DNA of 64,000 nucleotides from Ascaphus truei (taxonomy: Eukaryota; Chordata; Amphibia; Anura; Ascaphidae), in the NCBI GenBank assembly GCA_036426205.1, contig CM071568.1, forward strand, positions 36,381,499-36,445,498. The letters are read 5' to 3'. Below, piece after piece: positions 44,076-54,393 of the stretch; the stretch's first letter is position 1; each line of letters opens with the position of its first letter. Under the pieces are notes generated by a model, which was given only the letters and a program-made list of their open reading frames with translations, made no database searches and had not been told where the DNA came from. Both the position numbers and the translations under genes were made by a program.

Positions 44076-45421
44076 ACTGAGCATGGCAATATATATTTAA
44101 AACCAGAGACAGAACATGAAACACAGACAGAGCCCAGTGCTACATCCAAAGACACAAATACACAGTACAGTGCCTATATATATACATATCCACATATACA
44201 TATCCACATATATATGTATGTATATATATATATATATGTAGAGGTATCAGTACCGTGTTAGCCGAGCTTCAATAATCAAAAAATAAATAGATGATACCGT
44301 TCTGTGGCTAACTAAATGCTTTTATTTGTGCGAGCTTTCAAGATACACTGATCTCTTCTTCCGGCGATGTTACAATGAATGAAGCAAGCAAAAGCTATAC
44401 TATAAACAGTGTCTATTGGAATGTTATCTGTGCTGGTCCTTCCCCCGGTGTGGATGTGTTTTATGGCTGGAGGTGTCAAAAGGTTCCTGAAAGCAAGTGA
44501 TGAAAGAGTGTGTATGTGTATCAGTGTGAATTAACATGAATGGAGAGCCCACAGTATATACAGTGCTTTACAAAAGGTGTGTGTGTGGAGTGGGAGCGGA
44601 TATAAATGGTGTGGGTGGGAGTGGAAATGTGAGAGTTAGTAGCATAACTAAAAGTGTGTGTGGATACTATGTGGTCCCTATTGGTGTATAGGGATGGAAA
44701 ATCAAGGAGTATAAGTATGTGTGTTCCTGTGTTGTTGCTGTTGCTGTTGTTACCTGATTTCTTCAAGCATTTAAAACTACCAGAAAAACTTTGCACATTC
44801 ACAGAAGGATTGGACTGGCTATTTATTTGGCAATTTGCAAATGGACTACATTTTAAAAGACAATCTTCTGGTGCTTTGCAACTTTCTGGACATTATCCTC
44901 TGTTTCTCTACCCGTAAGTGTAATTATTAAGTTTATTCTGCAGTTGTCGTGTGTTTGCCTATCAAGGGAATAAATCTCAGTTTATTTTGCTCAACCTGTT
45001 CTGCTCAATCAGGATCCACGAAATATAAATGTGTTATTAAATGCGTCTCCCTTGACAAGCGTGTTTTTCCATCCCTATAAACCAATAGGGACCACATAGT
45101 ATCCACACACACTTTTAGTTATGCTACTAACTCTCACATTTCCACACCCACCCACACCATTTATATCCGCTCCCACTCCACAGACACACCTTTTGTAAAG
45201 CACTGTATATACTGTGGGCTCTCCATTCATGTTAATTCACACTGATACACATACACACTCTTTCATCACTTGCTTTCAGGAACCTTTTGACACCTCCAGC
45301 CATAAAACACATCCACACCGGGGGAAGGACCAGCACAGATAACATTCCATTAGACACTGTTTATAGTATAGCTTTTGCTTGCTTCATTCATTGTAACATC
45401 GCCGGAAGAAGAGATCAGTGT

Positions 45422-45477
<56 letters not shown>

Positions 45478-45503
45478 CATACATACATACATACATACAT
45501 ACA

Positions 45504-45539
<36 letters not shown>

Positions 45540-45965
45540 TCTTTTGAATAAAATGGTCTTTTAGTTTAACTCTTTGGCCAAAGTGTTGTAAGCCCTTGAG
45601 CCCCTCCAAGGCAGATCACGTCTCAAGGGCCCTAACACTAATATAAATTCTTAATAACATTTACATTACCAGGAAGAATGATGCTTCAAACTAGGGAAGG
45701 AGGAGCCACCCTCCAAATCAGCCAGGACAAGCTGAACAAGAATTACTTAATGTTAGGACCCTTGAGACGTGGTCTGCCTTGAAGGGGCTCAAGGGCTTAT
45801 TACACTTTGGCCAAAGAGTTAAACTAAAAGACCATTTTATTCAAAAGATATCTATATATATATATATAGGCACGGTACTGTGTATTTGTGTTTTTGGATG
45901 TAGCACTGGGCTCTGTCTGTGTTTCATATTCTGTCTCTGGTTTTAAATGTTTTCAAATGTTTGCA
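44076..45965. repeat. Nested inverted repeats (foldback structure, 1.9 kb)
   Basis: Three inverted pairs are seen. Outer: 44090-44165 (accagagacagaacatgaaa ...) with 45886-45950. Inner, long: 44337-44700 (tacactgatctcttcttccg ...) with 45060-45424, about 360 bp per arm at high identity. A third: 45537-45640 (tcttttgaataaaatggtct ...) with 45755-45850, nested beside the inner pair. Long TA and TACA runs sit between 45425 and 45540. Sequence just beyond the inner arm (gtatcttgaaagctcgcaca read on minus) resembles PLE tails I remember from frogs; the PLE piece at 43.6-44.0 kb is next door. No ORF. Confidence 0.8.
45425..45540. repeat. (TA)n-(ACAT)n compound microsatellite
   Basis: A TA run to 45470 is followed by about 14 acat units to 45530. 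Confidence 0.95.
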
Positions 45966-46110
45966 AGTTAAACATCTTGTTCGTTTACACAGAAAGTTAC
46001 CATTAGTTATTTTTGTATTTTTTATCTGACATACAGAAGTATTTAATCTACTGGGTGCCGATTTTCTATTTCTCGCCTTTTGGAAAACTACTGGTATTCT
46101 GGAGGCTAAC

Positions 46111-46167
<57 letters not shown>
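45966..46167. repeat. AT-rich stretch with (TA)n
   Basis: A plain AT-rich stretch leads into a long TA run (46115-46167). Confidence 0.85.
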
Positions 46168-46170
<3 letters not shown>

Positions 46171-46290
46171 TGTTAGACAAATCACCCAAAAATCTACTCG
46201 CCCAACCAAAAAATCTACTCGCCACCTAGTCCCACCCCAAACCCCGCCCCCAACTCTGCCCCAGTCCCGCCTCCAACCCCGCTTTAAAAT
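46168..46290 (+). mobile_element. hAT-like left terminus
   Basis: cagtgttagacaaatcaccc and tctactcgcc start directly after the TA run. The same terminus occurs, pointing the other way, at 41052. It is followed by a C-rich stretch (cccaccccaaaccccgcccc). The other end was not found. Confidence 0.4.
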
Positions 46291-46744
46291 AAAATATATA
46301 AATAAAATACATTTAATAAATTCCTAGTCAGAACAACATTCATTTTTGACATAAATGTATTTATTGTATTACATTATACTACAATTAGTCCTTGTTACGT
46401 GTGTGTGTGTGTGTGTGTGTAAATGTCGGATCTAGAAATAAAAGCCAGATGTGAATGACTAGTTTCCTGAACCCTTTAACCAGTGTCTGGACGTCCCTGC
46501 TTCACAATATCTAAAGCAGCAATCCCGGCTGGGATCTTACCTGATCCGCAGTCCCTCAATGTCCAGGTACCCTCATTCCTGCAATGTTATACATTGGAGG
46601 GGATGTGTTCCCTACCTGTCTTCTGGGTTAGGGGGGGTTCCGATGTCTTCCGTGTGAAGCTTGAGTCAGATCTGGAAGAAAGCAGTATAGGTTATTTTGG
46701 TATAGTATAGGGCAGTTAAGATATATAGGGTAAATAAGAGATCC
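46291..46744. other. Non-coding stretch
   Basis: Nothing recognised apart from a (GT)n run at 46401-46420. Confidence 0.35.
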
Positions 46745-47130
46745 AAAAACAGAGTGTGAGACAGACACAGAGAGAGGGTGAGAGAGAGACAGAGAGAGAG
46801 GGAATGAGAGAGACAGAGAGAGAGAGAGAGAAAAATAAGAGAGAGAGCAAACCAGGCGCTCGCGCGGAGAGAACCAACAGAGCGAGCGCGCTCGCAAAAA
46901 ACCGCCGGCAAGCGCCCAGACCCGCAAGCAAAGAGGCGCGCCGAGATAGGCGAGAGAAACCCGGCGCGAGGGCCGGCGCAACCGCGCGGGGCACGGCGTG
47001 TCGTTCGTCACCCCGACGACCCTCTTCTCTTCACACCCCTCTCTCATCTCACCCCCTTGTCCTCTCTTCTCTCTCTCTCTCGCATAACACTCTCTTCTCT
47101 CTCTCTCCTCTCTGTCTCTCTCTCTCTCCT
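46745..47130. repeat. GA-rich / CpG-rich / CT-rich block
   Basis: A purine run (46753-46850) and a pyrimidine run (47038-47130) flank a CpG-rich core (46855-47020, with gcgagcgcgctcgc). The arms are roughly complementary by composition, so the block could fold back. The 226-codon minus frame across it is repeat-driven. Confidence 0.75.
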
Positions 47131-47139
47131 GTTGTACTA

Positions 47140-47425
47140 TAAATATAAATATACAAAATAAATATACTGTTGTAAAATAAATATAAATATACATCCTATA
47201 TATACCGTTGTAAGATAAATTGAAATATACAAAAAATGTATACTGCTGTACTATAAATATATATAGACAAAATATATATACTGTTGTACTATAAATATAA
47301 ATATACAAAATAAATATACTGTTGTAATATAAATATACATCCTATATATACCGTTGTAAGATAAATTGAAATATACAAAAAATGTATACTGCTGTACTAT
47401 AAATATAAATAGACAAACTATGTTG
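47140..47425. repeat. Tandem duplication of ~147 bp
   Basis: catcctatatataccgttgt and the sequence after it recur at about 47191 and 47338, with further degenerate tactgttgtactataaata units around them. Confidence 0.85.
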
Positions 47426-47562
47426 TAATTTAAATCAACAAAAATAACAACAGTATTACAGTAGATACTGAACTGGACTGTAGGTGTACTGTACTGTATA
47501 AACAGTACAGTACGTACAGTTTTCTATATTTTTTTTTTGTTAGGTTTTCTAAATATACTTAC

Positions 47563-47750
47563 GCGTTTGTTACCCTTGGTGCCCTTTTCCGGTCTCTGTT
47601 TTTTCCGTATGCATGATAGCTCACGGTGTTTGATGGCACAACGAGGCCAGAAGTAGCTAACCATCATTGGATAGCAGCAATTCGGTGTCCGCTAGTGTAG
47701 ATCTCCTTAATTCGCATGCTGAGATCCTTTGAAATCTTTTTAACAGGCAT
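47563..47750 (-). pseudogene. Helix-turn-helix exon, divergent partner of the BEN-like gene
   Basis: Starting at the minus-strand ATG (47750) the frame reads MPVKKISKDLSMRIKEIY, then SGHRIAAIQ, a TGA stop at codon 29, then WLATSGLVVPSNTVSYH and a basic KNRDRKRAPR end. It closes at a good splice donor, CGC|GTAAGT (47562-47557). The DLS..I..IY..G..I..IQ.WL......P...TV pattern is the paired-type helix-turn-helix seen at the N-terminus of transposases of the Tc1/IS630 kind. The stop is most simply a CGA-to-TGA CpG decay. Later exons were not found; the 147-bp tandem repeats start just beyond. It would be the DNA-binding start of a transposase or regulator. This is inference from one 62-codon exon. 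Confidence 0.5.
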
Positions 47751-48004
47751 TGCTGCGAGTAGAAAGAAATACAAACACAAGAATGTATATTCGATGTTTA
47801 GTCGATGTGTATTCTATGTGCAGTCAATACACAAAATGGATGGTGTATTTATACAGTACGGTAATGACTCACATTAGAGTACGCCCACTTTCAACACCTG
47901 TACCTGGTCGCCATGCATAAAAGGTCACAAACTTTGCATAACCCACCACTCCATGATCTTTATCTGTACTTGCACTTGTCCAGTGCATTGTGCCACCTGC
48001 TTCC
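47751..48004. promoter_or_regulatory. Probable bidirectional promoter with two opposed TATA boxes
   Basis: Only 254 bp separate the two divergent start codons. On the minus strand tataaata (47853-47846) lies 96 bp ahead of the HTH ATG. On the plus strand cataaaag (47916-47923) lies 82 bp ahead of the BEN-like ATG. The two boxes are 62 bp apart and point away from each other. Confidence 0.5.
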
Positions 48005-49351
48005 ATGGAGCAACCCCGGTTCTATGGACGCAAGAACCCACTCACCTCTGCCGTGCCTGTCAAGCTGAAAAAGCGAAAGGCGGTTGCCGTTTCCATGCCT
48101 TCTGCTGACCCCAAAGGTGAAGGGTTTTCTTAGACGTAAGCCTCATTATGTGAAGAAGATATACGGCGATGTACTCTCGACACAAAACGATTGGAAGCCA
48201 ACCCATCGAATCCGCAGACCACTTCCTCCCATATGCTTCGACGACTCTGCTGTAGCTGTCCCGGTAAACTTCAGCCCGTCTTCTCCACCCCCATCTTCTC
48301 CGGTTCCATCTGACGACACTGCCGCCTCTGAAATCCATGGGTCACTGTCTCCTTTGCTCTTGGACGACTCTGCTTCTCGCCCGGAAATCCAAAGGTCACT
48401 TTCTCCATCCCTCTTCGATGACGCTGCCGCTTCTCCTCTACCGGGTATCCTCCACTCTCCCTCGATGCCGCTTCTGTCCATGGAACCCCCATCTCATCCT
48501 CTGTTGCACCCATCCCCCCAGATGTCCAGACGCCATGCACAAGAAGCAGCTCGTTAGACCGGATGCTGAATGGGATAAGTGTGGATCTCCCCGGGAATTC
48601 TATTGTGCTGGCAAAGATAGATCTGCTTCTGGAGACAATGGTAAATGTGGAGCAACGGATGCTACAAATGGAACAACGGATGGATCGATGGATGGAGAAG
48701 ATAAAGGCTGACATTGCGGGCATACATTATTTGCTCGGTGCTAATGCCCCTGTTTCCCCGATGCCGGAGCAGGGGGGTGACATGGATGTGATGAATGGGA
48801 CCTTCGACCCCCTTCCATCACCAAGCGCACCCCCTCCACCAGAAGATGTAGTGTACATGTATGCCGTTGTGGAGGACATGACAACCCCGTCAAGACCACG
48901 CCAGGAGACAACACGGCGACCACGACCGGAGGAAAGCTTCCTCCCAGACAACCTACCATTGCCCGTCACCTCAAGCACACCCGTTCCCAAAAGACCTACA
49001 CCCGCTCGCATCGAAACGGTGCCCGACATCACCCTGTGCGATCTGCCATCGAAGCTCAGGGAGAATTATAGGGTGAAGAATGCTGGTGTACCCCACAAGT
49101 ATGCCTTGATAATTTTTAAGCACCATGTTCCCTACTCGTTGTACTGCGAGTGGGTGTTCAAAGTGAACTACGATGGGAATCGCGTAAAAAAGGCGCTTCC
49201 TGTCAATTTAAGGAAAAACATTGTAGAAGAAATGCGGCGCTTTTATCCAGTTACAGATCCTGTAATGAAAGGCGTTAGAGACTGCATTAATGGTGTTTTG
49301 CACCATGCAAGGAATCGGCCATGGATGGAGAATGTGGAGGACTTTCAGTGA
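48005..49351 (+). pseudogene. BEN-domain-like protein gene, copy 2 (two frameshifts)
   Basis: Three overlapping frames give one protein of about 440 residues. 48005-48130 reads MEQPRFYGRKNPLTS and a KLKKRKAVAV basic stretch. 48084-48557 reads FLRRKPHYVKKIYGDVLS, then Ser/Pro-rich repeats of an SLSPLLLDDSA type. 48563-49351 (262 codons, start MLNGISVDLPG) has a probable coiled coil (LAKIDLLLETMVNVEQRMLQ onward), then the linker LPSPSAPPPPEDVVYMY, and near residues 178-255 a domain with FKVNYDGNRVKKALP, RKNIVEEMRRFYP and GVRDCINGVLHHAR. The spacing of KKALP..LR..I...M.RF.P.....RDCIN..LHHAR fits a BEN domain, a DNA/chromatin-binding fold. Small shifts near 48,110 and 48,480-48,560 break it. The second copy at 18 kb and its divergent HTH partner point to a mobile element. 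I do not recognise the family. Confidence 0.65.
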
Positions 49352-49454
49352 GACCATACTGTTGTGCTGAACTGTATTGTACTGTACATGTTTTGCCCTA
49401 CAGTACCCGCTGTACTTAAAAAAGGAGATGTTGTTGTGTGTTTTTTTACACAGG
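49352..49454 (+). promoter_or_regulatory. Start of the 3' UTR of the BEN-like gene
   Basis: accatactgttgtgctgaac follows the stop in this copy and recurs at 19388 in copy 1. A tacttaaa(t)aaaggagat phrase supplies the AATAAA in copy 1 only. Confidence 0.4.
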
Positions 49455-49560
49455 ACATGCACAACTCCAGTCCCTGAGGGCCGCAAACAGGCACGGTTTT
49501 CAAGGTTGCCCTGAAAACCTGCCCTGTTTGCTTCCCTATAGGACTGAACTGGTGCAGGTC
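49455..49560. mobile_element. Foldback MITE (copy 3)
   Basis: gcacaactccagtccctgag ... gactgaactggtgcag is the same palindrome as at 19515, with more mismatches in the right arm (gccctgtttgcttccctata). An AATAAA follows at 49616. Confidence 0.75.
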
Positions 49561-49637
49561 TGACTGACAGTGTTGCGCACCATCCCACTGTACTGTATAC
49601 AGTACTGTGTTTCTTTAATAAAGGAGATGTTACTTAA

Positions 49638-52046
49638 AATGCTTCAACATTGCATTTGTAAATAAATGTTATTGAACTGACTGCACCAATAAAAGAACAT
49701 ATTGATTTGTCTTACTGTACTGTACATTGTTTCCATTTGCTCCTTTGATAGTAATGTATAACAAAATACAGTGTTTCTAGAATGTCGAGGCTTGCTGCAC
49801 TGTTTTTTTACTGCCTGATCGTGCAATTGGCGTGGGAACTAGGTCAATTGGCGTGGGAACTTCTGTTCTAGGGCACCTAGATTAAAAATTCATTTTGCCC
49901 CTAGATGTTAGGAACCCCCTCACTTCACCCCAACAGGGTCCAAGCAGTAATGGCGGCGAGAAAGGGTCACGCCGGCGAGGAGGGTCCTACCATTGAGCGT
50001 AATGGCGGAGAAAGCTTTGAACCGGCTAAGTCAGAATGAGCAGAAACCTGGAACCCACAACTCCGGTTCTGTTCAACCTATAGGTCTCAGATTCGGTCAC
50101 CATGTAGTCCTAGTTGCGGCAGGATTGCATGGCAAATTGTGACCCTCTCTTGGCAACAGAACGGAGTCAGGGTAATGTTAAAGTTTAGGTTTCTGCCAAT
50201 GACTTGCATGGCAGAAAAAAAGCCACTTTGGTAATGTGCTTTTAAACTGTCTTTTGGTATCTCCGGTTCCGGGGGTCGTGCAAGGCTTATATTTTGCCAC
50301 TATGGCAAGGGTCCTTCCGCATGAGGACCAGGCGAATTTCAACCCGCTCAGACCCACAGAACGGATTATTTTAAATTATATTTATATATTTATATATTTT
50401 TATTTTAAAGATATTAAAGAATGTACTGTATTGTATTTAAAACATGTGACGGTAAACCATACTGACTGACAAATGTTTTCACACCCTGATGAAATATCAG
50501 TTTACTCTCAATTCTCACAGTGCTGTGCACATCAGATTTACATTTCAAATTCGAGAGGGGATTTTCCAAAGCGTTACCGTTAACAAAACAGGCCTCTAAG
50601 GGTTGGGGGAGGGGAACGGTGTGATTAGATGCAGGTGTACTGAGTCTTTGTATCTCGGCTATGGGCGGATTAAGAACACAATGGCAATATGCAGAAGATT
50701 AACGACCCAGTGGAGAGAGGGGGTTGGTTGGATAGGATGACTCAGCCGATTGACGCTTGGCTAGGGAGGGATTAAAAACTCTGGAGGTGTGTGGCTGAAA
50801 TAATTAACTGCACTGTAATTTCAAAAGGCAGTTCATCATAATAATTTTATGAATAAACCCCCAAATACAACCCCAAATACAGTACATAAAAAGCAAGTCA
50901 CTTTAACTCCCTGTGCCCCATGCACCAAAAACAAACAGTAGATTATATATATATATGTATATATATTATAAATTAATATTCATACAGTATAAACGTCCAT
51001 TTTTCATGTATCTCCATGTTTTACAAATGTTTTGTAAATGTTTCTCCGATTTCAATCTGCCAGAAGAATGTAATAAAGGCTGCAGTATGTATTATTGTGT
51101 GTTGATGGTTAGAATTGCTGTGCGCTTTAAATGTTTCAACATTGTACAGTATTTGTAAATAAATGTTTTTGTACTGACTCCACCAATAAAAGAACATGTT
51201 GAATTGCCTCACATTGTTTCCATTTGCTCCTTTGACAGTGTAATAAATGTACTGTAGAGGCTTGCTGCACTGTTTTTTTACTGCCTGACCGCAAAGCTGC
51301 AAGATCGGCAACATTGTAAAACAAGAGCAACGAGCGCGCAATTGGCGTGGGAACTAGGTCAATTGGCGTGGGAACTTCTGTTCTAGGACACCTAGAGTAA
51401 AAATTCATTTTGCCCCTAGATGTTAGGAACCCTCTCACTTCACCCCAACAGGGTCCAAGCAGTAATGGCGACGAGAAATGGTCACGCCAGTGAGGAGGGT
51501 CCTATCATTGACCGTAATGGCGGAGAAAGCCGCGCTGCTTTGAAACGGCTAAGTCAGAATGAGCAGAAACCTGGAACCCATAACTCTGGTACTGTTCAAC
51601 CTAGAGGGCTCAGATTCGGTCACCATGTAGTTCTAGTTGTGGCAGGATTGCATGGCAAATTGCGACCCTCTCATGGCAACATAACGGAGTCAGGGTAATG
51701 TTAAAATTCAGTTTTCTGCCATTGACTTGCATGGCAGAAAAAAAGCCACTTTGGTAATGTGCTTTTAAAATGTCTTTTGGTTTCTCCGGTTCCGGGGGTC
51801 GTGCAAGGCTGATATTTTGCCACTATGGCAAGGGTCCTTCCGCATGAGGACCAGGCGAATTTCAACCCGCTCAGACCCACAGAACGGATTATTTTAAATT
51901 ATATTCGCGCAATTGGCGTGGGAACTACTTAGGGCCTCGGTCAAGTTCACGGCCAATTGGCATGGGAACTTCTGTTCTAGGGCACCTAGAAATAAAATCC
52001 ATTTTGCCCCCAGATGTTAGGAACCCCCTCACTTCACCCCAACAGG
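49638..52046. repeat. ~1.5-kb tandem repeat (two units and a partial third)
   Basis: The block 49638-50385 (aataaatgtt..tgactgcaccaataaaag; gcaattggcgtgggaac; aggaaccccctcacttcacc; gtaatggcgg; to cggattattttaaattata) recurs at 51128-51905 with a shift of about 1,470-1,515 bases. A third, shorter start follows at 51906-52046. Between the two lies 50386-51127, present once. No domain can be read in any frame, although gagcgtaatggcggagaaagc resembles part of a gene. It may be the tail of the BEN/HTH element or a satellite-like derivative. Confidence 0.8.
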
Positions 52047-52387
52047 GTCCGAGCATGTACAGTACTGTACTGTAAAATAAATTAAATATGCAATTTTACT
52101 ATTACTGCGTGCGCACGCACGCACAGACTGTGTACTGACGTAGGTTAAACCGCGAAGGTATTAGAATTCAAAGACAACAGCTCGCAAACGCCCCCATGCA
52201 TTTTTACACGGCATTGCAGAATTGCAGACAGCGGGAATAAAATGCTTAAATCACGGGCGCGAAAATAACGCAATACACTCCGGGCGAAAACGACACAAAA
52301 CCGCACATAACCGGGATAATCTTAAATTCGCGGAGGTAGCCGAGTTAGAATAAAGTTGGTCGCCACTGTAACATCAACACGCGGGTG
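52047..52387. other. CpG-rich stretch before the PLE
   Basis: gcgtgcgcacgcacgcacag and a row of scattered CpGs. It has the same character as 19700-19880 after copy 1. No domain. Confidence 0.35.
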
Positions 52388-53355
52388 CATTTCAAGGATG
52401 TGACGGTTAACAGGTATCTTCACTCGACGAGCAGCCATCACTCAAAATGGTTACAAAATATCCCCCTGAGCCAGTTTAATAGGTTCAGGAGAAACTCCTC
52501 GTCAGAACACACATTTGAAATGCAGTTGTGTCATCTAATTGACAACTTTAGACAAAAATGTTACAATCACAACATTATACAGGAGTCCTTCAACAAAGTT
52601 AGAGCAACTACGATTTGCTTATGAAATCAAAATTGAAGAATTCAGTACAGACATCCCAGTCTCAAAATAGGAACACTTTTGAGGATAGTGTGAAATTTAT
52701 TACCAAATTTACCGGTTATTCAAACAAAATTAAAAATATTGTTAACAGACATTGGAAAGTTTTGCTTTCAGATCCCCACCTTAAAGATCAACTTTCCCCT
52801 ACAGCACCCATCATCTTTCGTAAAGCTATGAGTATCAAAAATCTAATAACACCAAGCAAACTCAGCAATACTGTTCAGATTTTGGGAAATTATCAGCTTG
52901 TAAATGGGAATAGGAAATGTGGTAGATCAAGGTGCATTACATGCAGACACCTCCTAATGTCTGATACATTTACTTCACATAGTAATCATTCGGTGCATCA
53001 ACTCAAGAGTTCTGTCAACTGTTTATCTACCTATGTTGTGTACCTTTTCTCCTGTTCATGTAACATCATATATGTAGGTCGCACCAAAAGAGCACTGTGT
53101 GTCAGATTTCTTGAGCATAGACGAGCTACTATCAAGGGGGTTCTGGCACACTGTGTTCCTAGGCATTTTTCTCAAGCGCATATAAAAAATCCCAGTGAAT
53201 TTAAGATTATGGGTATTGAGACTACTCCTGAAACAAAATTGGGTGGTGATAGATTCAAAGCACTATGTGTCAGGGAATCCTTCTGGATTTATTCCCTTGA
53301 CACGCTCTCACCCAAAGGTTTAAACGAGTGTATAGATACGAGCACACAGGTTTGA
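52388..53355 (+). pseudogene. PLE reverse transcriptase end and GIY-YIG endonuclease
   Basis: 52388-52621 reads YLHSTSSHHSKWLQNIPLSQ, then FNRFRRNSSSEHTFEMQ, the thumb region of a PLE RT. A one-base shift near 52615 leads into a 246-codon frame: RHWKVLLSDPHLKDQLSPT, then IIFRKAMSIKNLI, then the Cys cluster CGRSRCITCRHLL. The GIY-YIG core is YVVYLFSCSCNIIYVGRTKR with the following helix RFLEHRRATIKG, and the domain ends at RESFWIYSLDTLSPKGLNE. PLEs use this nuclease to open the target and the RT to copy their RNA there. Apart from the one frameshift the nuclease frame is open, so this copy is fairly young. The RT palm with its catalytic Asp residues is missing. Confidence 0.82.
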
Positions 53356-53991
53356 GTCTGATCTTTTTTTGCTGTCTGTGTTCTCCCTGTTCGGGTTATT
53401 ACTTCCCTGTTCATATAGGGTCATCCCTATTCGTTACATCCAATACCACTATCTGTGGGTTTATATGGTATCTCCAAATTCCTGGGGTTTGTTTATTTTC
53501 TTCCTTCCCTTTTTGTATATAGTTGTTTATAGCCCACTCTCTAAATCTACATGGTTCATTCAATTTTATTAATATATATTGTCCCTATATAGGGAGTATA
53601 CTAATTTTCTATTTCATAAAATAAATAGTTGAGTTAATCCTTAAGTCACTTTCACATATTAGATTAGATTAGTTTAGGTTAATATAGCAATCATTAATGG
53701 GCACTATAACTTTTTATATATATATCACTTGGTATTGCTAGTGGTTATTTATATACACATATTACCAATGTATTAAAATTAAGTACTTACACTGGTTTAT
53801 TTTTGTTAGTTATAAATAGTACACTTTGTATTTTATGTTATTTTATTATTAATTATTTTTACTAACACCAACATTATACTATTACTAGCTGTTTTGAATC
53901 AGCAATGCTGATTCCAGTCTTTTTTTGAGCATTGTTGCTGTGTTTACGTGGACTTTGCCCTATATAACTGGCTATTCTACACAAACCAATC

Positions 53992-54032
53992 TCTCCTGAG
54001 GAAGTCACGCAACGTGACGAAACGCGTAGAGA
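53992..54032 (+). ncRNA. Hammerhead ribozyme motif of a PLE
   Basis: All parts are present in order. Stem I is tctc (53992-53995) with gaga (54029-54032). The core CUGAGGA (53996-54002) fits CUGANGA. Stem II gtcacg (54004-54009) pairs perfectly with cgtgac (54013-54018) over loop caa. GAA (54019-54021) follows. Stem III is acgcgt (54022-54027), self-complementary, then A28 as the cleavage-site H17 (GUA|G). A 6-base palindromic stem III is too short for a normal hairpin, so cleavage may need a dimer, as known for other hammerheads of PLEs and related repeats. Confidence 0.75.
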
Positions 54033-54393
54033 CGTGGTGACGTCATCTTAGACGGACGTGTGGGAGGAGGTCCTGAGTTCTCTTTTTGGCTGATCCGCCT
54101 TCACTTCCAGCAGTGAACTACACACGGAAGTGATCTGAGCATTGGAGACGCTGAAATGCTGCAGCACTCGTGGCAGGAGTTTCAAACAGCCACATCAGGT
54201 GCACAGTATCATTGTCGGACCCTCCCGCTCCTGTAGATGACGCCCCTTACAGATTCTCTCCAATGTTTGTGTTATTTTAGCATCCTGTAAGTGTATCTCC
54301 TAGGGACACTTTCCTTTAAATAAATGTACCCATTTTGTACACAGTTACGCGCTATGGAGCTTGTGCTTTTGTGTGTTTTGTTCTTCAACATAT

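Larger units (their letters stand above)
52388..54390 (+). mobile_element. Penelope-like element, 3' part (copy 1)
   Basis: It holds the end of the RT (52388-52624), the GIY-YIG domain (52615-53355), a ~640-bp AT-rich tail and a hammerhead ribozyme motif (53992-54032), followed by about 360 bp to the LTR at 54394. The 5' part is missing. It is the best preserved of the three PLE pieces in the window. Confidence 0.8.

Noticed and set aside
41052..46168. One 5.1-kb hAT element between the two cagtgtt termini
   Set aside because: The termini point outward, away from the interval, so they belong to two separate copies.
46628..47308. 226-codon minus-strand frame
   Set aside because: It crosses GA, CpG and CT runs and TA-rich tandem repeats; composition explains its length.
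48105..48133. An intron at the first frame change of the BEN-like gene (aaag|gtgaag ... cttag)
   Set aside because: The span would be only about 20 bases, too short to be spliced; a frameshift explains it.
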